Positions 36,324 to 44,287 of a DNA stretch of 64,000 bases are shown in pieces (within the stretch, counting starts at the first letter, position 1; the number at the start of each line of letters is the position of its first letter). A program made the translations under genes and the position numbers. Source of the DNA: Streptomyces camelliae (GTDB lineage Bacteria; Actinomycetota; Actinomycetes; Streptomycetales; Streptomycetaceae). The stretch covers positions 4,154,001 to 4,218,000 of the forward strand of contig NZ_CP115300.1 in the NCBI RefSeq assembly GCF_027625935.1. Reading direction: 5' to 3'. Below the pieces are notes generated by a model. That model saw nothing but the letters and a program-made list of their open reading frames with translations, did not search any database and was not told the origin of the DNA.

Positions 36324-36457
36324 AACGCCCCCCGCACGCACGCGGCTGGGGGTCCGGGGGTCGGCCCCCGGGAAAGCACAGCCCGCATGAGGAGGACCCG
36401 GTGGCGTTCTCCACAGAACTCGTCAACTGGCTGAAAGACCCCGAGCCCGACCGGTGA
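36248..36457 (+). repeat. 76-bp direct duplication of the hydrolase gene end
   Basis: 36248-36323, which includes the stop codon, is identical to 36382-36457. The 58-bp spacer contains a REP-like palindrome. The second copy has no reading start of its own. Confidence 0.95.
36344..36381 (+). repeat. REP-like palindromic intergenic repeat, copy 1
   Basis: The hairpin CCGGGGG-TCGG-CCCCCGG (36354-36371) sits in a longer word that recurs at 38058-38092 (shared GGGGGTCCGGGG and CCCCCGG followed by AAAG and ACAG). It probably serves as transcription terminator for the hydrolase gene. Confidence 0.75.
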
Positions 36458-36609
36458 CGGTATGCCGGTGACCGTGCGGTGACAGGGTCGATGCGTGGTG
36501 TATCCGGTTGGTGAACACTTGTCCCTCGAACGGCCACATGCCTGCCGCATAGGCCAATTGGGGGGCGCACACGCGGTTATCGACCTTCTGACGGGGCACA
36601 CGTCGGGGT

Positions 36610-36786
36610 ATGGGCTGGACGCACGACAGTGACGCACCCCGCAACCGCCGCTCGACCTCCGGTCTGAGCACGCCTCAGCGAGGCACCCCGCAACTCGCGG
36701 AGGCGGACCTTCGGGTGGGAATCCCGCACATCCTGCGCCGCCGGGCCCGCTGGGTCTCGGTACGTCTGCGTCACCCGCGCGGCTGA
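36610..36786 (+). CDS. possible 58-residue hypothetical protein
   Basis: Begins MGWTHDSDAPRNRR, with CGGGGT four nt before the ATG, and ends RLRHPRG. About four fifths of third codon positions are G or C, only slightly above chance for this genome. It is Arg-rich without a membrane segment or motif. It fills the convergent gap between the hydrolase and marP, and only a conservation test could confirm it. Low confidence. Confidence 0.3.
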   Translation: MGWTHDSDAPRNRRSTSGLSTPQRGTPQLAEADLRVGIPHILRRRARWVSVRLRHPRG

Positions 36787-36814
36787 ACCCCGCACCACGC
36801 GAACCCGCCGGGGC

Positions 36815-38014
36815 TCACAGAGCGCAGCTGTCCGTACCCACTTCCTCTGTCGCCGCACGGCCCCGCTCGATGTCGGGGCGGACCTCGTCCGCCGTGAGCG
36901 CGTAGCCGGTCTCGGCGTCGTCCAGGGACTTGGCGAACACCACGCCGTACACCCTGCCGTCGGGCGTGAGCAGCGGGCCGCCGGAGTTGCCCTGGCGGAC
37001 GATCGTGTACAGCGAGTAGACGTCACGGCTGACCGTGCCGCGGTGGTAGATGTCCGGACCGTTGGCCGTGATGCGCCCGCGCACGCGCGCGGCGCGCACA
37101 TCGTACGAGCCGTTCTCCGGGAAGCCCGCGACGATCGCGCCGTCGCCGCCGGCCGCCTCCCGGCCGGAGAATCGCAGCGCCGCCGCCCTGAGGTCCGGTA
37201 CGTCGAGTACGGCGATGTCGCGCTTCCAGTCGTACAGGACGACCTTGGCGTCGTACCTGCGGCCCTGACCGCCGATCTGCACGGTGGGCGCGTCGACCCC
37301 GCCGACCACGTGCGCGTTGGTCATGACGCGGCGGTCGGCGAAGACGAAGCCGGTGCCCTCCAGGACCTTGCCGCAGCTCTCGGCGGTGCCGGTGACCTTG
37401 ACGATGGAGTCCTGGGCGCGGGCGGCGACCCCACTGCCGGCGAGGGCCGGGTCGGGCGGCTGGACGTCCTTGATCGGCTCGTTGGCGAAGGGGCTGAAGA
37501 CCTGCGGGAAGCCGTTCTGCGCGAGGACGGTGGAGAAGTCCGCGAACCAGGTGTTGGCCTGCGCGGGCAGCGCCCGGGAGACCCCGAGGAGCACCTTGGA
37601 GCCGCGCACCTCCTTGCCGAGTGTCGGCAGCGTCGTACCGGCGAGGGCGGAACCGATCAGCCAGGCGACCAGCAGCATCGCGACGACGTTGACCAGCGCC
37701 CCGCCGGTGGCGTCCAGGGCGCGGGCCGGGGACCAGGTGATGTACCGGCGCAGTTTGTTGCCGAGGTGGGTGGTCAGGGCCTGGCCGACGGAGGCGCACA
37801 CGATGACGACGACCACGGCGACCACGGCCGCGGTGGTGCCGACGGTCGCCTTGTCGGTCACGGCGTCCCAGATCACGGGCAGGGTGTACACGGCGACGAG
37901 GCCGCCGCCGAGGAAACCGATCACCGACAGGATGCCGACGACGAAGCCCTGGCGGTAGCCCACGACCGCGAACCACACGGCCGCGACCAGCAACAGGATG
38001 TCCAGCGCGTTCAC
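36815..38014 (-). CDS. MarP-family membrane serine protease
   Basis: A 399-residue protease. The N-terminal 130 residues form four membrane helices of the CvpA type. The periplasmic trypsin-like domain has His235 (TNAHVV), Asp266 (RDIAVLDV) and Ser344 (QGNSGGPL). C214 and C397 match the two cysteines that form the regulatory disulfide in Mycobacterium tuberculosis MarP, which protects against acid stress. Everything needed for activity is present. It lies downstream of the Nudix gene on the same strand with a 93-bp gap containing a REP-like hairpin. Confidence 0.93.
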   Translation of the reverse strand: MNALDILLLVAAVWFAVVGYRQGFVVGILSVIGFLGGGLVAVYTLPVIWDAVTDKATVGTTAAVVAVVVVIVCASVGQALTTHLGNKLRRYITWSPARALDATGGALVNVVAMLLVAWLIGSALAGTTLPTLGKEVRGSKVLLGVSRALPAQANTWFADFSTVLAQNGFPQVFSPFANEPIKDVQPPDPALAGSGVAARAQDSIVKVTGTAESCGKVLEGTGFVFADRRVMTNAHVVGGVDAPTVQIGGQGRRYDAKVVLYDWKRDIAVLDVPDLRAAALRFSGREAAGGDGAIVAGFPENGSYDVRAARVRGRITANGPDIYHRGTVSRDVYSLYTIVRQGNSGGPLLTPDGRVYGVVFAKSLDDAETGYALTADEVRPDIERGRAATEEVGTDSCAL

Positions 38015-38057
38015 TGCTTCAGGCCTCGCCTACTCCACTCCGCTCCCCGCGGCCTGG

Positions 38058-38092
38058 CCGGGGGTCCGGGGTTGTCCCCCGGAAAGACACAG
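38058..38092 (-). repeat. REP-like palindromic repeat, copy 2
   Basis: CCGGGG-TTGT-(C)CCCCGG within the same longer word as copy 1. It is placed between the Nudix and marP genes, where it may attenuate read-through into marP. Confidence 0.65.
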
Positions 38093-38107
38093 CACGACGA
38101 CACCCTG

Positions 38108-38800
38108 TCATGACCGCCAGTCGAGTGGCACCCGCTTCTCTCTGTCCCAGGGGCGCTCCCAGCCCGCGTAGTGCAGCAGACGGTCGATCACGCCGGCCGT
38201 GAAGCCCCAGACGAGGGCCGATTCGACCAGGAATGCCGGGCCGGCGTGGCCCCGGGGGTGGATGGCGGTGGCGCGGTTGGCGGGGTCCGTGAGATCCGCC
38301 ACGGGGACCGTGAAGACCCTGGCCGTCTCGTTGGGGTCGACGACGCCGACCGGGCTGGGCTCGCGCCACCAGCCGAGCACGGGCGTGACGACGAAGCCGC
38401 TGACCGGGATGTAGAGCGCGGGCAGCACGCCGAAGAGCTGGACGCCGGACGGGTCGAGGCCGGTCTCCTCCTCGGCCTCGCGCAGGGCGGCCCTGAGCGG
38501 CCCGTCGGCGTGCGGATCGCCGTCCTCGGGATCGAGGGCGCCGCCCGGGAAGGACGGCTGCCCGGCGTGCGAGCGCAGCGAGCCGGCGCGCTCCATGAGC
38601 AGCAGCTCGGGGCCGCGCTCGCCCTCGCCGAACAGGATCAGCACCGCCGACTGCCGACCCGAGCCGTTCTCCGGCGGCAGGAATCTGCTCAGCTGGACCG
38701 GCTCGACCGTCTCGGCCGCCTTCACCACCGGCGCCAGCCAGTCGGGCAGCCCCTCCTTGCTCAGCGTCACCGCGCCCCGCGCCTCACTGGCCTTCGTCAT
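38108..38800 (-). CDS. Nudix hydrolase, CoA pyrophosphatase type
   Basis: A 230-residue Nudix protein. The Nudix box spans about 86-115 (GGALDPEDG, then REAEEETGLD) with the metal-binding REAEEE. The preceding LRSHAGQPSFPGG matches the UPF0035/CoA-pyrophosphatase signature LL(S)HAGQxxFPGG, so CoA or an acyl-CoA is the expected substrate. I use ATG at 38800 (MTKASEARG); a GTG two codons earlier lacks room for a ribosome site. It lies between nth and marP, all in one direction with gaps under 100 bp, so a three-gene operon is likely. Confidence 0.88.
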   Translation of the reverse strand: MTKASEARGAVTLSKEGLPDWLAPVVKAAETVEPVQLSRFLPPENGSGRQSAVLILFGEGERGPELLLMERAGSLRSHAGQPSFPGGALDPEDGDPHADGPLRAALREAEEETGLDPSGVQLFGVLPALYIPVSGFVVTPVLGWWREPSPVGVVDPNETARVFTVPVADLTDPANRATAIHPRGHAGPAFLVESALVWGFTAGVIDRLLHYAGWERPWDREKRVPLDWRS

Positions 38801-38876
38801 CGCCACCCCCGTCGCCTCTGCCTGTCCAACGCCCGAGGGCCCCGAGATCGTTCCGTCACGCGGCGAGTCCGATCCG

Positions 38877-39878
38877 TCACGCGGCCCCCAGCGGCGGGGC
38901 CGGCTTGCCGCCCGCGTCGAGATACGCCTGCGGGGGCTTGAGGCGCTGGCCCGGGAAGCCGCCCTTCTCGTACTTCAACAGCTTCTTCGCCTTCTCCGGA
39001 TCGGTCTCGCCCTCGCCGTAGGCCGGGCAGAGCGGGGCGATCGGGCAGGCGCCGCAGGCGGGCTTGCGGGCGTGGCAGATCCGGCGGCCGTGCCAGATCA
39101 CGTGGTGGGACAGATCGGTCCACTCGCTCTTCGGGAAGAGCGCGCCGACGGCCGCCTCGATCTTGTCCGGGTCGGTCTCCTCGGTCCACCGCCAGCGCCG
39201 TACGAGCCGCTGGAAATGGGTGTCCACGGTGATCCCGGGCCGGCCATAGGCGTTGCCGAGGACGACGAAGGCGGTTTTACGGCCGACACCGGGCAGCTTG
39301 ACCAGGTCCTCCAGCCTGCCGGGCACCTCACCACCGAAGTCCTCGGTGAGCGCCTTGGAGAGCCCTATCACCGACCTGGTCTTGGCCCGGAAGAAGCCGC
39401 AGGGGCGCAGGATCTCCTCGACCTCCTCCGGGTTGGCCGCGGCGAGGTCCTCGGGGGTCGGGTACGTGGCGAACAGCGCCGGGGTCGTCTGGTTGACGCG
39501 CAGGTCCGTGGTCTGGGCCGACAGCACCGTGGCGACGAGCAGCTGGAAGGGGTTCTCGAAGTCCAGCTCGGGATGGGCGTACGGGTACACCTCGGCCAGC
39601 TCGCGGTTGATGCGGCGGGCGCGGCGGACCAGGGCGGTGCGGGACTCCTGCGCCGGGGGCTTCACCGCGATCTTCTTGACGGGCGCGGCCTTCTTCACGG
39701 CGACGGCTTTCCCGGTCCGCACGGCCTCGGCCTTCTTGGCGGCCGCCACGACCTTCTTGGAGGACACCTTCTTGGCGGCCGCCTTCTTGGCAGCGGTGAC
39801 CTTTTTAGCCGTTTTTCCGGTTTTCTCACTACCGCCAGGACCCTGTTCGCCCACAGCGGAATCGCGACGTACAACCAC
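38877..39878 (-). CDS. nth: endonuclease III with lysine/alanine-rich N-terminal extension
   Basis: A 333-residue base-excision repair DNA glycosylase/AP lyase. Catalytic K201 (LPGVGRKTA, in the helix-hairpin-helix) and D219 (VDTHFQR) have the same 18-residue spacing as K120/D138 of E. coli Nth. The [4Fe-4S] motif is [17 protein letters not shown] (C-6-C-2-C-5-C). Residues 18-75 are a basic tail of AKK, VKK and KAA repeats absent from E. coli Nth and like the TopA tail in this window. The GTG at 39878 has AAGGGGG 8 nt upstream, so the tail is translated; a second GTG eight codons on is possible. Confidence 0.95.
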   Translation of the reverse strand: MVVRRDSAVGEQGPGGSEKTGKTAKKVTAAKKAAAKKVSSKKVVAAAKKAEAVRTGKAVAVKKAAPVKKIAVKPPAQESRTALVRRARRINRELAEVYPYAHPELDFENPFQLLVATVLSAQTTDLRVNQTTPALFATYPTPEDLAAANPEEVEEILRPCGFFRAKTRSVIGLSKALTEDFGGEVPGRLEDLVKLPGVGRKTAFVVLGNAYGRPGITVDTHFQRLVRRWRWTEETDPDKIEAAVGALFPKSEWTDLSHHVIWHGRRICHARKPACGACPIAPLCPAYGEGETDPEKAKKLLKYEKGGFPGQRLKPPQAYLDAGGKPAPPLGAA

Positions 39879-40129
39879 CCGCTAAGCCCCCTTGGCCTGT
39901 GCTCTCACGGTGATTTGGACACCCGGCCAGCCTAGAGCCCGGCACCGACATCCGCCCCGGACCCGCAAGATCGGCCCCCGATTGGACCCCTGACGCTTAC
40001 CTCAGGACACCTGTGCGGCATCCTTGTGACAGATCACACTGTTTGGACCGTCCGGCAAAATGGGGAGCACGGTCCCCTGGTACACGGGGGAACAAGATCC
40101 CCTGAGCAGGTCGACAAGGGAGAGAACTC
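39879..40129 (+). promoter_or_regulatory. nth-crp divergent promoter region
   Basis: A 251-bp gap between divergent nth and crp. It contains the Crp-like palindrome (separate entry) and a GGTCCCC / GGGGA-rich stretch. No further gene is seen. Confidence 0.5.
40025..40038 (+). promoter_or_regulatory. crp: candidate Crp-binding palindrome
   Basis: TGTGA-CAGA-TCACA: perfect 5-bp arms with a 4-nt centre, matching the arms of the classical Crp site although the E. coli centre is 6 nt. It contains GTG-N7-CAC, close to the Streptomyces Crp pattern. It lies 92-105 nt upstream of crp, so autoregulation is plausible. Confidence 0.55.
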
Positions 40130-40804
40130 GTGGACGACGTTCTGCGGCGCAACCCGCTCTTCGCGGCGCTCGACGACGAGCAGGCCGCGGAGCTCCGCGC
40201 CTCCATGAGTGAGGTGACCCTCGCGCGCGGTGACTCACTGTTCCACGAGGGCGACCCCGGTGACCGGCTGTACGTCGTCACCGAGGGCAAGGTCAAGCTG
40301 CACCGCACCTCCCCCGACGGCCGCGAGAACATGCTCGCCGTCGTCGGCCCCGGTGAGCTGATCGGTGAGCTGTCGCTGTTCGACCCGGGCCCGCGTACGG
40401 CCACCGCGACCGCGCTGACCGAGGTCAAGCTGCTCGGTCTCGGCCACGGCGACCTCCAGCCCTGGCTGAACGCCCGCCCCGAGGTGGCCGGCGCCCTGCT
40501 GCGCGCCGTCGCACGCCGGCTGCGCAAGACCAACGACGCCATGTCCGACCTGGTCTTCTCCGACGTCCCCGGCCGCGTGGCCCGCGCCCTGCTGGACCTC
40601 TCGCGCCGCTTCGGCGTGCAGTCCGAGGAGGGCATCCACGTCGTCCACGACCTCACGCAGGAGGAGCTGGCCCAGCTGGTCGGCGCCTCACGCGAGACCG
40701 TGAACAAGGCGCTGGCGGACTTCGCCCAGCGCGGGTGGCTCCGCCTGGAGGCACGGGCCGTGATCCTGCTGGACGTGGAGCGGCTCGCCAAGCGGTCCCG
40801 CTAG
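40130..40804 (+). CDS. crp: Crp/Fnr-family transcription regulator (cAMP receptor protein)
   Basis: A 224-residue regulator; GTG start with AAGGGAGAG 7 nt upstream. Residues 10-125 form the cyclic-nucleotide domain with the phosphate-binding cassette GELIGELSLFDPGPRTATATA, which keeps the Glu and Arg that bind cAMP. A dimer helix follows, then the winged helix with QEELAQLVGASRETVNKALADFAQRGWL. In S. coelicolor Crp acts in germination and secondary metabolism. The sequence is what I recall of that protein almost throughout. Confidence 0.95.
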   Translation: MDDVLRRNPLFAALDDEQAAELRASMSEVTLARGDSLFHEGDPGDRLYVVTEGKVKLHRTSPDGRENMLAVVGPGELIGELSLFDPGPRTATATALTEVKLLGLGHGDLQPWLNARPEVAGALLRAVARRLRKTNDAMSDLVFSDVPGRVARALLDLSRRFGVQSEEGIHVVHDLTQEELAQLVGASRETVNKALADFAQRGWLRLEARAVILLDVERLAKRSR

Positions 40805-40825
40805 CCCCAGGGCGCCGCGGCGGGC

Positions 40826-40878
40826 GAAAACCAGCTGCCGCGGGCCGGGCCCCACGGGGAAAACCAGCTGCCCCGGGC
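40826..40878 (+). repeat. 20-bp direct repeat 33 bp apart
   Basis: 40826-40845 and 40859-40878 match at 19 of 20 bases (core GAAAACCAGCTGCC). The 33-bp period is about three helical turns, as expected for two bound protein dimers on one DNA face. It lies just before the nucleotidyltransferase gene. Confidence 0.75.
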
Positions 40879-40888
40879 AGTGCCGCAC

Positions 40889-40902
40889 GGGACAGTTGTC
40901 CC
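40889..40902 (+). promoter_or_regulatory. palindrome abutting the nucleotidyltransferase start
   Basis: GGGACA-GT-TGTCCC ends at the base before ATG 40903, where a ribosome-binding site should be. It may be an operator or a translation-blocking hairpin. Confidence 0.45.
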
Positions 40903-41724
40903 ATGGCTGAAACAATCCGTCGTCCCGGTCTCGACGAGCAGGGCTTCCTCGCGCGCGAAGGCTCCCTCGCGCGCGTGCCCGCCGCCTTCCGCCCGGTCGT
41001 GGCCGCCGCGCGCGACCGGCTGCCGGACATCTTCGGGACGCGGCTGCACAGCGCCTACCTCTACGGGTCGATCCCGCGCGGCACCGCGCGCGTGGGACGC
41101 AGCGACCTCGACCTGCTCGTCGCGCTGCGGGAGGAGCCCGGCGAGGCCGACCGGGTGGCCGTACGGACGCTCGGTGAGAGCCTCGACCGACAGTTCCCGC
41201 AGATCGACGGGGTCGGCACGCTGCTCTACGGCAGGGACCGGCTGCTGAGCGAGCCGGAGCGGTACGACCTGAGCTGGTTCGTCGCCTGCCTGTGCACCCC
41301 GCTGCTCGGCGACGACCTCGCCGAGCACCTGCCGCGCTACCGGCCCGACTCCCTGCTGGCCCGCGAGACCAACGGCGACCTGGCCCTGTGGCTGCCCCGC
41401 TGGCGGGACCGGATCGCGGGCGCCGCGAACACCGAGGAGGCCCGGCGCCCCCTCGTCCGCTTCATGTCCCGCCACCTCGTCCGCACCGCCTTCACACTGG
41501 TCATGCCCCGCTGGAACGGCTGGACCAGCGATCTGCGGGAGATGGCCGAGGCGTTCGCCGCCTCCTACCCGCGGCGGGCCGCACAGCTGCGCACGGCGGC
41601 CGAGTACGGCTGTGAACCCGTCGGCGATGCCGAGGTGCTGCGCACGTACGTCGACGATCTCGGCCCCTGGCTCGCCGCCGAGTACGCGCGCGTGCACGGC
41701 ATCAAGGCGCCCAGACCGGACTAG
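40903..41724 (+). CDS. minimal nucleotidyltransferase (aminoglycoside-adenylyltransferase-like)
   Basis: A 273-residue protein of the DNA polymerase beta fold. G55-S56 with R59 (YGSIPRGTA) and D68-x-D70 (SDLDLLV) form the metal- and nucleotide-binding site. The C-terminal 160 residues are helical, as in ANT(3'')-type enzymes and related proteins of unknown target. Resistance cannot be claimed from this: many actinobacterial chromosomal relatives have no known substrate. No ribosome site is visible before the ATG; a palindrome takes its place. Confidence 0.75.
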   Translation: MAETIRRPGLDEQGFLAREGSLARVPAAFRPVVAAARDRLPDIFGTRLHSAYLYGSIPRGTARVGRSDLDLLVALREEPGEADRVAVRTLGESLDRQFPQIDGVGTLLYGRDRLLSEPERYDLSWFVACLCTPLLGDDLAEHLPRYRPDSLLARETNGDLALWLPRWRDRIAGAANTEEARRPLVRFMSRHLVRTAFTLVMPRWNGWTSDLREMAEAFAASYPRRAAQLRTAAEYGCEPVGDAEVLRTYVDDLGPWLAAEYARVHGIKAPRPD

Positions 41725-41737
41725 CCGGGCCCCGCAG

Positions 41738-42056
41738 CTAGGGCCTTTCCTTCGGATCAGGACGGTTTGAGGCGACGGCGCCTCCCGGCCGACCCGAGCG
41801 GGGTCTGGTGCGTGCAGCTGCACGGCGGAGGAGGCCGTGACATCAGCCGCTGCCGCGGCGGGCGACGCGGTGAGGGTCCCCGCGCTGGGGGTCCCTCCCG
41901 CGCTGGGGGTCCCTCCCGCGCGAGCGGAGTCGAGCGTGGGGGAGAAGTCGAGCGTGGGGGAGAAGCCGAGCGTGGGGAGTCGGCGACTGCCGACAACGCC
42001 GCAGATGCGCGTGCCAGACCCCGCGAGCCCGGCAAGATCCGAAAGAGAGGCCCTAG
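41738..42056. mobile_element. MITE-like element with 21-bp imperfect terminal inverted repeats
   Basis: Left end 41738-41758 and right end 42036-42056 are inverted copies matching at 19 of 21 bases, each starting with CTAG, the kind of target duplicated by IS5-group elements. The 277-bp interior has no transposase frame but holds two 18-bp tandem duplications: 41881-41916 (CGCGCTGGGGGTCCCTCC twice) and 41929-41964 (GTCGAGCGTGGGGGAGAA twice, plus a partial third to 41979). The right end contains the stop codon of the neighbouring MBL gene. Confidence 0.6.
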
Positions 42057-42883
42057 ATCAGGCCGTGCTCGGTCAGGTAGTCCAGCTGGGCCCGTACCGA
42101 GAGTTCCGCCGCCGGCCACAGGGAGCGGTCGACGTCGGCGTAGACGTGGGCGACGACCTGGGACGGGGTGCGGTAGCCGTTCTCGACCGCCGTCTCCACC
42201 TGGGCGAGCCGGTGGGCGCGGTGGGCGAGGTAGAACTCGACGGCGCCCTGGGCGTCCTCCAGGACCGGCCCATGCCCCGGCAGGACCGTGTGGACGCCGT
42301 CGTCGACCGTCAGGGAGCGCAGCCGGCGCAGGGAGTCCAGATAGTCGCCCAGGCGGCCGTCGGGGTGCGCCACGACCGTCGTACCGCGCCCGAGGATCGT
42401 GTCGCCGGTGAGGACCGCGCGGTCGGCCGGGAGATGGAAGCTGAGGGAGTCGGCGGTGTGGCCGGGGGTCGGGACCACCCTCAGCTCCAGGCCGCCCACG
42501 GTGATCACGTCGCCGGCGGCCAGGCCCTCGTCGCCGAGGCGCAGCGCCGGGTCGAGGGCACGCACGCGCGTACCGGTGAGATCCGCGAAACGGGCGGCGC
42601 CCTCGGCGTGGTCCGGGTGGCCGTGGGTGAGCAGGGTCAGCGCGATGCGCCTGCCGGCCTTCTCGGCGGTGTCCACGACCGTGCGCAGATGGCCGTCGTC
42701 CAGCGGGCCCGGATCGATCACCACGGCCAGGTCGGAGTCGGGCTCGGCGACGATCCAGGTGTTCGTGCCGTCCAGGGTCATCGCGGAGGCATTGGGCGCG
42801 AGGACGTTGACGGCCCGTTCGGTGGCGGGGCCGGAGAGCACCTGGCCGCGGGGCTGGCCGGGCAGTGTGCTTGCGTCGGTCAT
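42053..42883 (-). CDS. metallo-beta-lactamase-fold hydrolase
   Basis: A 276-residue MBL-fold enzyme of the LACTB2/hydroxyacylglutathione-hydrolase-like group. Metal ligands: H87, H89, D91, H92 (THGHPDH), H142 (PGHTADS), D161 (TGDTI) and H204 (PGHGP), all present. C-terminal helices (about 215-276) resemble the winged-helix region of LACTB2. The ATG overlaps the stop of the upstream Nudix gene (ATGA). Its TAG stop lies in the CTAG at the end of the MITE-like element. Substrate unknown. Confidence 0.87.
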   Translation of the reverse strand: MTDASTLPGQPRGQVLSGPATERAVNVLAPNASAMTLDGTNTWIVAEPDSDLAVVIDPGPLDDGHLRTVVDTAEKAGRRIALTLLTHGHPDHAEGAARFADLTGTRVRALDPALRLGDEGLAAGDVITVGGLELRVVPTPGHTADSLSFHLPADRAVLTGDTILGRGTTVVAHPDGRLGDYLDSLRRLRSLTVDDGVHTVLPGHGPVLEDAQGAVEFYLAHRAHRLAQVETAVENGYRTPSQVVAHVYADVDRSLWPAAELSVRAQLDYLTEHGLI

Positions 42884-43764
42884 GCGGGGCCTCCACCGGT
42901 GCTCGTCTCGGCCGTCGGGATGTGCTTGGTGAACTCCGCATACCCCGGCCAGGACAGGACGATCTCACCGTCCACCAGACGGGCACCGGCCATCACCGGC
43001 GTCATGTCCCGCGCGGGTGCGGCTGTCAGTGCCTCGGCGGCGGTGGCGTACGGCTGCAGCTGGCGCAGCGTGGCGATGGTGGGCGGCATCATCAGCAGCT
43101 CGCCCTTGTCGTAGCCGGCGGCGGCCTCCTCGGGCCGGATCCACACCGTGCGGTCGGCCTCCGTGGAGGCGTTGCGGGTGCGCTGGCCCTCGGGGAGGAC
43201 GGCGACGAAGAACCAGGTGTCGTAGCGGCGGGCCTCGAACTCCGGGGTGATCCAGCGGGTCCACGCGCCCAGCAGGTCCGAGCGCAGCACCAGCCCGCGC
43301 CGGTCGAGGAACTCGGCGAAGGACAGCTCGCGCGCGACCAGCGCGGCCCGGTCCGCCTCCCAGTCCTCCCCGGTGGTGTCGCCGACGACCGACTCCGGGC
43401 CGGGCCCGGCGAGCAGGACACCCGCCTCCTCGTACGTCTCCCGTACGGCCGCGCACACGATCGCCTGGGCGCCCGCCTCGTCGACGCCGAGCCGCTCGGC
43501 CCACCACGCGCGCGTGGGCCCTGCCCAGCGCACCAGGCGGTCGTCGTCGCGCGGGTCGACACCGCCCCCGGGATATGCGTACGCGCCTCCGGCGAAGGCC
43601 ATGGAGGCGCGTCTGCGCAGCATGTGGACGACCGGACCGGACTCGGTGTCCCTCAGCAGCAGCACCGTGGCCGCGCGCCGGGGGGACACCGGGGTGAGGG
43701 TGCCGTCCGCGAGCGCGCGGATGCGGTCCGGCCACTCCTCGGGGTACCACTGACCGTTCGCCAT
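42880..43764 (-). CDS. Nudix hydrolase (NUDT19-like)
   Basis: A 294-residue protein. The first part of the Nudix region is AFAGGAYAYPGGGVDPRDDD; a long insert separates it from AAVRETYEEAGVLLAG, which supplies the RETxEEAG metal motif. This split arrangement is typical of mammalian NUDT19 (a CoA diphosphatase) and its actinobacterial relatives. It is the first gene of a two-gene unit with the MBL hydrolase. The ATG has no strong ribosome site but the protein aligns with family length. Confidence 0.83.
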   Translation of the reverse strand: MANGQWYPEEWPDRIRALADGTLTPVSPRRAATVLLLRDTESGPVVHMLRRRASMAFAGGAYAYPGGGVDPRDDDRLVRWAGPTRAWWAERLGVDEAGAQAIVCAAVRETYEEAGVLLAGPGPESVVGDTTGEDWEADRAALVARELSFAEFLDRRGLVLRSDLLGAWTRWITPEFEARRYDTWFFVAVLPEGQRTRNASTEADRTVWIRPEEAAAGYDKGELLMMPPTIATLRQLQPYATAAEALTAAPARDMTPVMAGARLVDGEIVLSWPGYAEFTKHIPTAETSTGGGPA

Positions 43765-43822
43765 GGCCGGAGGCTATCCCGTGTAGGGCGAATGTTCGAG
43801 AGGTGCCCGAGGTCAGCGGGGC

Positions 43823-44287
43823 TTACGGAACCAGCTCGACCTGGATCTCGACCTCGACGGGCGCGTCCAGCGGCAGCACCGCGACGCCGACCGCGCTGCG
43901 CGCGTGCACGCCCTTGTCGCCGAGGACCTCGCCGAGCAGCTCGCTGGCGCCGTTGACGACGCCGGGCTGCCCGGTGAAGTCGGACGCGGAGGCGACGAAG
44001 CCGACGACCTTCACCACGCGCGCGATGCGGTCCAGGTCACCGGTGACGGACTTCACGGCGGCCAGCGCGTTCAGCGCGCACGTACGGGCGAGGTCCTTGG
44101 CCTCCTCGGCCGTCACCTCGGCGCCCACCTTGCCGGTGACCGGCAGCTTGCCCTCGACCATCGGCAGCTGGCCGGAGGTGTACACGTACACGCCGGACCG
44201 CACGGCCGGCTGGTACGCGGCCAGCGGCGGTACGACGTCCGGCAGGGTCAGGCCCAGTTCGGCCAGCTTGGCCTCGACCGCGCTCAT
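43823..44287 (-). CDS. RidA-family protein
   Basis: A 154-residue YjgF/YER057c/UK114 fold protein of the longer subgroup. VRSGVYVYTSGQLPMVEGKLPVTGKV and the C-terminal GVAVLPLDAPVEVEIQVELV are family hallmarks. The Arg that binds the substrate carboxylate in true RidA is not at the usual place (HARSAVGVAVLPL keeps an Arg-Ser pair), so imine deaminase activity is likely but unproven. The start overlaps the stop of the DUF4177 gene (ATGA). Confidence 0.85.
   Translation of the reverse strand: MSAVEAKLAELGLTLPDVVPPLAAYQPAVRSGVYVYTSGQLPMVEGKLPVTGKVGAEVTAEEAKDLARTCALNALAAVKSVTGDLDRIARVVKVVGFVASASDFTGQPGVVNGASELLGEVLGDKGVHARSAVGVAVLPLDAPVEVEIQVELVP

Noticed and set aside
40903..41724. Aminoglycoside resistance gene
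   Set aside because: Only the general nucleotidyltransferase motif is present; many relatives have other or unknown substrates.
41757..42986. A 409-codon minus-strand frame through the MITE-like element and MBL gene
   Set aside because: It runs in the wrong frame for the MBL motifs and is Arg/Pro/Gly-rich.
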